A DNA stretch of 64,000 nt. Origin: Cryptomeria japonica (Eukaryota; Streptophyta; Pinopsida; Cupressales; Cupressaceae). Where the stretch lies: contig NC_081414.1 of assembly GCF_030272615.1 (NCBI RefSeq), forward strand, positions 769,983,653 through 770,047,652. Direction: 5' to 3'. The notes under the pieces are model-generated. The model ran no database searches. It was not told where the DNA came from and saw only the letters and a program-made list of their open reading frames with translations. This document shows positions 57,270 through 64,000 of the stretch, piece by piece. A program made the translations under genes and the position numbers. The stretch's first letter is position 1. The number at the start of each line of letters is the position of its first letter.

Positions 57270-58330
57270 AGTGATTCTTATCGAGGAAACCAATGAATAC
57301 AATGTGGGGACTCCTGAAAATCCTCATATTATACATCTGGCATCTCTTCTCACTCCAGAGGAACAACCTAAATTTATAGAGTTCTTCCAGCAGCGTCAGA
57401 TCAACTTTGCATGGTCATATGCAGACATGCCTGGGCTTGATCCAGATTTAGTTATGCATCACCTCACAGTAGCAGAAGGAGCCAAACCTGTCAAGCAGAA
57501 ACTTCATAAGATGCATCCCCAGATTGCAGTGCTAGTCAAAACAGAACTCAAGAAACTCCTGGATGTTGGTTTCATTAGACCAATTGATTATGCAGAATGG
57601 ATCTCCAATATTGTGCTAGTTGGCAAACCAAAAGGGGGCATCTGCATTTGTACTGACTTCAGAGATCTGAATAAAGCATGTCCTAAGGATGAGTTCCCCC
57701 TACAAAATATTGACATCATAGTGGATTTGACAGCAGGACATGCCATGCTTTCACTCATGGATGGCTTTTCAGGATATAATCAAATAAAGATCGCACCAGA
57801 GGACCAACATAAGACAACCTTCACATGTCCATGGGGCACATACTGCTGGAATGTAATGCCTTTTGGTCTAAAGAATGCAGGAGCAACCTATCAACGAGCA
57901 ATGACCACCATCTTCCATGACATGATGCATACTATGATGGAAGATTATGTGGATGACTTACTAGCAAAATCACTCACTAGAGATGGGCATCTCCACATCT
58001 TAGATCAAATCTTTGATAGACTGGAACAATACCATGTTCGACTCAACCCAAAGAAATGTGTCTTTGGAGTGACCTCCGGGAAGCTTCTAGGATACATTAT
58101 CTCAAGCAAAGGCATTGAGGTCAATCCAGCAAAGGTTAAAGCAATCATGGACATGCCACCTCCAAAGAATATCAGTCAGCTAAGAACACTACAAGGACGG
58201 CTTCAATCCATCCACAGATTCATTGCACAATTGGCTGATAAGTGTCACCCATTCACACACCTGATACACAAGAACATCCACTTTCAGTGGGATGACAAAT
58301 GCCAACAAGCATTTCAGGTGCTTAAAGACT
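57270..58330 (+). pseudogene. Element C reverse transcriptase
   Basis: WSYADMPGLDPDLVMHHLTV, ICTDFRDLNKACPKDEFPLQ, FGLKNAGATYQRAMTTIFHD and the catalytic YVDD at 57946-57957. The thumb is NPKKCVFGVTSGKLLGYIIS. There are no internal stops in this part. It shows high similarity to A and B at protein level. Confidence 0.93.
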
Positions 58331-59420
58331 ATCTCATGAATCCACCATTGCCGATACCACCAGATCCAAGTAGACCGTTGTTACTTTATATCTCAGCAAC
58401 AAATACAGCATTGGGTGTATTATTGGCACAACATAATGCAGAAGGCAAAGAGTGTGTTGTATACTACATCTCTCACACACTGGTTGGCTATGAACTCAAT
58501 TACACACCTATTGAGTGAGCTTGCCTAGCAGTGATCTTAGCAGCCACTAAATTGCGGCACTATCTGTTGACACACAAGGTACAACTCATCGTAAAGATTG
58601 ATCCACTCAAGTACTTACTTAGCAAAGCAGCATTGACAGGTCGCTTGGCCAAATGGGTGATGATTCTAAGTGAATTTGACATCGAGTATGTAGACCGTAA
58701 AGCTATCAAAGGTCAAGTTATTGCAAATCAGTTGGCCGATGCACCACTCATAGGCGATCATCCTCTCATTTCCAATTTTTCAGATGAAGAGATATTCATG
58801 ATCACAAAAGCACAACCATGGAAACTATATTTTGATGGTTCATACACTAGGCACGGCTCGGGGGTAGGCATTCTGTTTATTACACCTCAAGGTGATAGCA
58901 TCCCAAAGTCTTACAGGCTCACATTTCCATGCACCAACAATATAGCAGAGTATGAGGCCTTGATCACAGGACTCAGATTAGCCATACAATGGAAATTACA
59001 AGAATTGCAAGTATATGGCGACTCACAACTGGTCATTCGACAAGCCACAGATGAGTATCAGACCAAGGATGATAAACTCATGCCATACAAGCAAATGGTG
59101 GACACTCGAAAGACATCATTTACTACTATCACTTTTGAGCAGATACCAAGAGATCAGAATCGAGCTACTGATGCTATGGCTACTATCACATCTCTCCTAG
59201 ATCTTCCACAGAATTCAACACGCTATGAGTTCTTGGTAGAACAACTTTGGATTCCCGCTTATGATATCCCTGAATTTGAAATGATATGTCACCTTGTTGG
59301 TTCTGAATCCCCATGGTACGGTGAATTCTACACCTATCTCCGCGATCATACCCTGCCTCCCGACCAATCGAATAACCAACGAAAAACCTTCATTCACCAA
59401 ACTGCTCAATATACCATTAT
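58331..59420 (+). pseudogene. Element C RNase H and second RNase H
   Basis: First RNase H segment about 58370-58740 (LLYISATNTALGVLLAQ, VVYYISHTLVGYE), broken by TGA 58516 at a CGA/CGT site. Second, archaeal-like RNase H about 58815-59190 (WKLYFDGSYTRHGSG, NNIAEYEAL, YGDSQLVI, QNRATDAMA), with all acidic catalytic positions kept. Confidence 0.88.
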
Positions 59421-60570
59421 TGCCGAAATCCTATACCGACGTAGTCTTGATGGTACTCTCCTTCGATGTCTGGAACAGGATGAGATAACAAAGGTTTTAG
59501 AAGAGGTACATGAAGGAATTTGCGGGACTCACTCAAGTGGGCCATCACTAGCCAAGAAGATCATGCGAGCTAGATACTACTGGCCATCTATGGAAAAAGA
59601 CTCCTACTACTTTGTTAGAAAGTGCAAGAAATGTCAAGTTCATGGTGACCTGATACATGCACCAGCCCAAGAACTGCAACCAATCACGACATCGTGGCCT
59701 TTTTGTCAATGGGGCCTTGACCTTGTGGGTAAGATTCATCCATCTTCATCCAACGACCATAAATTCATTATTACCGCCACCGAATATTTCACAAAGTGGA
59801 TCGAAGCTGTTCCACTTACCTAAGTCACCGGCAAGCAGATCGCCTCATTCATTCTAAACTACATCATCTGTCGGTATGGTGTGCCCATGTCCATTGCCAC
59901 AGATAACGGTCTTCCTTTCAAAAATCAGGATGTCCGTGAGCTTTGTGAGAAGTTTTATATCCAACACCGCTTTTCCACCCCCTATTACCCATAAGGCAAT
60001 GGTCAGGCCGAAGCATCAGATAAGAACATATTAAGAATCCTCAAGAAGACAGTCAATGATGTCGGTCGTGATTGGCATGTTCAATTGAATCCAGCATTAT
60101 GGGCATATCAAACTAGCATTCGAACCCCTATAGGTGCCACTCCTTATTCATTGGTTTATGGTGTCGAAGCTATCTTACCTATTAAGGTCGAGATACCATC
60201 CTTACGGGTTTCATTGCACAATCTCATCGATGATGAAGCATACAGAGTATCCCATCTTCAGGACTTGGAGTTACTTGATGAAAAGCGACAAGCTGCATAC
60301 AACCATCTCAAAGCCTATCAGCAGCGCATGAGCAGAAGCTACAATCACCAAGTTAGATCTCATACATTTGAGGTAGGTGATCTTGTTCTTCGAGAGAATC
60401 CTCGCAACCAACCAAACAGAGAACATCAAGGCAAGTTTGAATCAAACTGGCTCGACCCATATGTTGTCACTGCTGTATTCGGGTCCGGGGCATATCAGTT
60501 GGCTACATTAGAAGGAGAACCGCTTGCAGATCCAATCAACAGCATGCACCTTAAACGGTTTTATACTTAA
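59421..60570 (+). pseudogene. Element C integrase
   Basis: Zinc region HEGICGTHSSG...CKKCQVHGDLIH (about 59510-59660), catalytic core residues in CQWGLDLVGK, IATDNGLPF and NGQAEASDK (59700-60015), and a C-terminal region ending INSMHLKRFYT at TAA 60568-60570. Two stops, TAA 59821 and TAA 59992, both fit CAA. Confidence 0.9.
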
Positions 60571-63322
60571 GGTGTACAGAGCATCAGGCTCCCCTGCATA
60601 TCAGAAAATATCCTGAAGAAAATACAAAACATTCAAAAAGTAAAGAAAAATCATGCATCCAAACGGTGAACAACCACTCTGGTGGCACCTTGGGTAAGTA
60701 CGATGGTGAAAACCTGGCAAATAGGGGCCACTCGTAAAGACAATGGCTCCAGTATCTTTTAGATTCTTTGCAATCACATTCATGCATCCACACATCCATC
60801 CATCTAAACCATGGCTTGTTATTTGATCTGTAATCAAAGAAAGTACTTCATGCGTCTTGCATCCCACTTTGTCATAGTCATGTCTACACTTGGGGGCAAT
60901 GCCCTTAAATCTAGTTGGTGGAAGTGAATTCTACATTACTGGTGATTCATTGGGTAAAACATTCAAAACTGTTTCACAAAATCCAAAAACATTCAAAACT
61001 ATTTCAAAAAATCCAAAAAAAACATTCAAAAATGACTCACAAAATCCAAAAACATTCAAAACAATTCAACATCAAAAAATCAAACAAAAAAAACATGGCA
61101 ATACATTGTACATACCCATCTGAGCAGATCCCAAACAAACATTGCGACATACTTAAATGACCATTTATCAATCAAACCAAACAACATCAACAATCTACAC
61201 AACAAACTGTCTTCAACAAGGATGCATCCTTCCTTACCAAAACAAAGACAAGATGACATTTTCTTTGACAAGAAAATTCTGTTTAAGCTATCATATACTT
61301 GATTGATTTATTTTATGTTCTTGCCACAATTGTTTGTATCCTCTGCAATTTATTTCCGATGAAGTTCTGGGGCATGTACTAATGGTGTCTACGTGGGAAG
61401 TTCACTAAGCTATGTGATCATACGCAAAAATACAGTCATAGATCACTACGGCTTGCTGACTACAACGTATACCTCGACCATATGAGCATGAACCATTGCC
61501 AAGGATCCATATTCTTTTTTTCTTTATGTATATACTGTTTGTTTATAGATACAATGCTCATTCTTTGGTTCCTCCTCATCCAATTTGGATAAAGGTTTTA
61601 TTTTCTTAGTACGGTATGCACTTGTCTCAGGATCTGATCAGCCTAAGATCAAGGAGGACGATCCAAGTCATGCACGAAGGGAGATAATCCTTTTCTGTTC
61701 TGCAAGCAATACTCTGGTCGACTTGACCCTTATATCAAGTCATTTGTATTAACTTGCTATATTAAAATCCATGAAAGAAATACTCAGGTCATCTTGAATC
61801 ATTGTGTCAAGATGCTTGTATTCTCTTCCAACATTTTAAAGCTTGATGATGAAAATAGAGCACTATGGATCGTCATCTCACCTCATCTGTTTATATCTTG
61901 CATTCCGTTGCATATCACCCATCCATTCATTCATTCATATATGTAGGATCTACATGCGAAAATGACCAATAAAGCTAGTCTTGGATACAATCACGATCGA
62001 GTACTCTGATACATCAATCAATGCATCACGCAAAGTCTTACAAACCTTGCATTCCTCATGATCATATCATCCTCACATTTAGTTGCATCTTGCATTAAAA
62101 TATTTAGTTGCATCTTGCATTAAAATATTTAGTTGCATCTTGCATTAAACATTTAGTTATATCTTGCATTAAACATTCATGTCCTCTTTTTTTTTTAAAT
62201 GTTGCATATAGTTCATTTTGGACATTAGTTTTCATCAATCATTTTGCATCATTGCATTAATCATAAATAGGTTGATTTATTCATAGGATTAAATTATCTT
62301 TGACTATATTTAGTCCTTTACTAAACATTCATATCATGTCAATTATCCATCATCATTTCATTATCCCTTATTATTTATCATTGCATACATTCATAAATAA
62401 AACATTGCATTCATTCATCTAGTTATTAAAGTATTTTCTTATGCTCATTTTAGGATTCATTTCACATCGCATTCATTATCCTCTTTATAAATTGCATTAA
62501 GGTGCAGTTATTAAACCCATCAGTTATAATATCATCATCTAAACATTTGTACTTTCCATTTTTTTATCCATATGCATTCATTTAACACATCATCATATAA
62601 ACATTTGTACTTTCCATTTTTTTTATCCATATGCATTCATTTAACACATCATCATATAAACATTTGTACTTTCCATTTTGTTTATTTATATTACATTCAT
62701 TTAACACACTATCAGATAAACATTTGTACTTTACATTTTGTTTATCCATATTACATTCATTTACCACATTATCAAAATAAACATTTGTACTTAACATTTG
62801 GTTTATCCATATTGCATTCATTTAAAAAAAAACAAAAAAACATCTAGATGCATACTCATACATAACATCGTTCATTCCACCATTGCATTAACATTATCTC
62901 ATCATTACATCGCAATAGGAAACACCAAAATCCTGTTCATGCATCAAGCATAAGCATATATCATCATCATGGCATTACATACATAAAGCATTACATCAAA
63001 AATCAAAAAACAAATCATACATATATAAACCTGCATTCATATGTTAGTATCCAACATCATAAATCACCATAAAAACATGCATAAAAGAAACATCTCATCA
63101 AAATGCCTACATATACACACATCCATCTACGCAATAAATCATAATCATGCATAAACATCCATACGTAATCAAATGCATATCATCACAATATGGGATCTCC
63201 TCATATATATCATCTCATATATCAGAGTACAAAGAAGTCTACAAAATCGGCTACCAAGAGCCATCCAAGATACAGTCCTTGAATAAACAAATGATACAAT
63301 ATATGTATGCAAAAATGCTCTC
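60571..63322. other. Spacer of element C with tandem repeats
   Basis: No gene is visible. 60660-60740 keeps the post-pol hairpin block (GGTGAACAACCAC, CTGGTGGCACC, GGTGAAAACCTGGC). Tandem repeats lie at about 60955-61085 (about 30-bp ACATTCAAAACT units), 62075-62178 (four 24-27-bp units with AGTTGCATCTTGCATT) and 62530-62830 (five about 60-bp units with AAACATTTGTACTTTCC). Confidence 0.6.
62530..62830 (+). repeat. About 60-bp tandem repeat, five units
   Basis: Each unit has ATAAACATTTGTACTTTCCA followed by TTATCCATATGCATTCATTT with small changes. The reading frames across it are by-products of the repeat. Confidence 0.85.
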
Positions 63323-64000
63323 TCAAATGCCGCTCTGGCCAGATGCTGTACCACCACCACCTCTACCTGCTCCACCACTGGTGCCTACACCACCTGATCC
63401 ATCTCTCTGTGGAGGCCTCATTGAACCCCCACTCCCTCCTGCATCCCCTGATCTCTCCTGTCGTAGAGGACCCATCACACCCCCACTGCTCTGCATCCTC
63501 TGTGATCGCTCGGATCTGGCCTGCCACATCTGCGAATAGCTGAGAGCCCGCTGGCTAACTGGTACAACCTGCTCATATAAGCCCCGCCAGTACTCTATCT
63601 CTGCCTGCGCTCGCCGCATCTCCCTCATCACCTCCCATGTAGGACCCTGTACTCCTACTCCAATCCGAACCCTCTCCTGCAGCTCAGCCAATCTCTCCAC
63701 CGCAGTATCTCTCTCCCGCAGCACCATCGTCAACTCTAACTCTCGTGCAAATAGCTGCACATCCCTAGCTGCTACCTCCTCCTCTAACCTCTCTATCCGG
63801 GTCTGCAAATAAACTATCATATGATCCCGCAGATCTCCAGTAGCTCCCTCTCCCGTGTCCATCGCCGCCTCACCTATATCACCCTCTCCAGGAGGTCCCT
63901 CCCCTGCACCACCCTCTCTAGCAATCCCCTCTCCTCTATCCATCGGGATCTCCCTCTCCATCCCCCTCGCACTCAGCTGCACTCCTCCCTGCATCAAAGG
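63323..64000 (-). CDS. Antisense gene of element C, C-terminal part (coiled coil), partial
   Basis: An open frame of at least 224 codons that continues past the window edge; its start is not in view. It has an Arg/Glu/Gly-rich N-terminal part, a coiled coil (LQTRIERLEEEVAARDVQLF, then ERDTAVERLAELQERV), EIEYWRGLYEQVV and the tail SSGGVMGPLRQ, ending in Gly/Ser. EIAYWRDLYYG and SSGGVMGPPPPP occur at the same places in the antisense genes of A and B, so it is the same kind of gene. The PMD should lie beyond the edge. It has no internal stop, unlike its homologues. Confidence 0.7.
   Translation of the reverse strand, partial: PLMQGGVQLSARGMEREIPMDRGEGIAREGGAGEGPPGEGDIGEAAMDTGEGATGDLRDHMIVYLQTRIERLEEEVAARDVQLFARELELTMVLRERDTAVERLAELQERVRIGVGVQGPTWEVMREMRRAQAEIEYWRGLYEQVVPVSQRALSYSQMWQARSERSQRMQSSGGVMGPLRQERSGDAGGSGGSMRPPQRDGSGGVGTSGGAGRGGGGTASGQSGI

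Larger units (their letters stand above)
49064..64000 (+). mobile_element. Element C: Tat-lineage LTR retrotransposon, 3' end outside window
   Basis: The 5' LTR is 49064-50577, then the primer-binding site, the leader, one gag-pol frame (53282-60570), a spacer with tandem repeats and the start of an opposite-strand gene running off the window. Its proteins align with A and B throughout but are clearly diverged, so it is a related family. The 3' LTR and target-site duplication are not visible. Stops at about 53312, 53330, 54094, 54715, 55738, 57265, 58516, 59821 and 59992 and a frameshift near 54073 make it defective. Confidence 0.9.

Noticed and set aside
62582-62821. ORFs on both strands across the 60-bp tandem repeat
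   Set aside because: Produced by the repeat itself, with unit-length periodic peptides.

Overview
The window looks like intergenic chromosome of a large-genome seed plant. A gymnosperm is my guess, from the dense nesting of long LTR retrotransposons around one small host gene. That lineage is inference; nothing in the sequence fixes it. About 85% of the window is retroelement. I see no rRNA or tRNA gene, CRISPR array or bacterial-type operon.

Layout. (1) 1-489 is the 3' end of an older LTR element (E). Its LTR is cut at 489 and resumes at 16622. (2) 490-16616 is element A, a complete Ty3/gypsy element of the Tat lineage on the minus strand, with LTRs 490-1270 and 15878-16616 and target-site duplication GGTAT. 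(3) 17889-34108 is element B, a second copy of the same family on the plus strand, with two 779-bp LTRs and duplication GTATA. A and B form an inverted pair with a 1.27-kb gap. (4) 34770-40599 is element D, an old 5.8-kb Copia-like element with gag zinc knuckles but no recognisable pol. (5) 40605-45826 is AT-rich DNA with decayed, unrecognised reading frames. (6) 45827-47915 on the minus strand is a five-exon ascorbate oxidase gene with three frameshifts, so probably a pseudogene. (7) 49064 to the window end is element C, a diverged Tat-lineage element whose 3' LTR lies outside the window.

A, B and C share one plan: LTR, primer-binding site, a long leader with degenerate motif arrays and a GC-richer fold-prone block, then a single gag-protease-RT-RNase H-second RNase H-integrase frame, now broken by stops and frameshifts. 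This is followed by a non-coding spacer and then a gene on the opposite strand, just before the polypurine tract. In A and B that opposite-strand gene has a TATA box, a 66-nt first exon, a GTAAGT...AG intron and a long second exon encoding a plant mobile domain (PMD) followed by acidic, low-complexity and coiled-coil regions. Antisense ORFs in Tat elements and PMD proteins in transposons are known in general.

The most notable pattern is in that intron. In A and B it carries seven to eight short hairpin units with an invariant TTTGTGATGAAC-type loop and stems that change by paired substitutions. It also carries an array of GCGTYTRTGTC motifs. The same motif array is in the element's own leader, and in each place it lies on the strand that would be transcribed. 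These arrays, the fold-prone leader blocks and the conserved post-pol hairpin are the best candidates for undescribed RNA-level functions.
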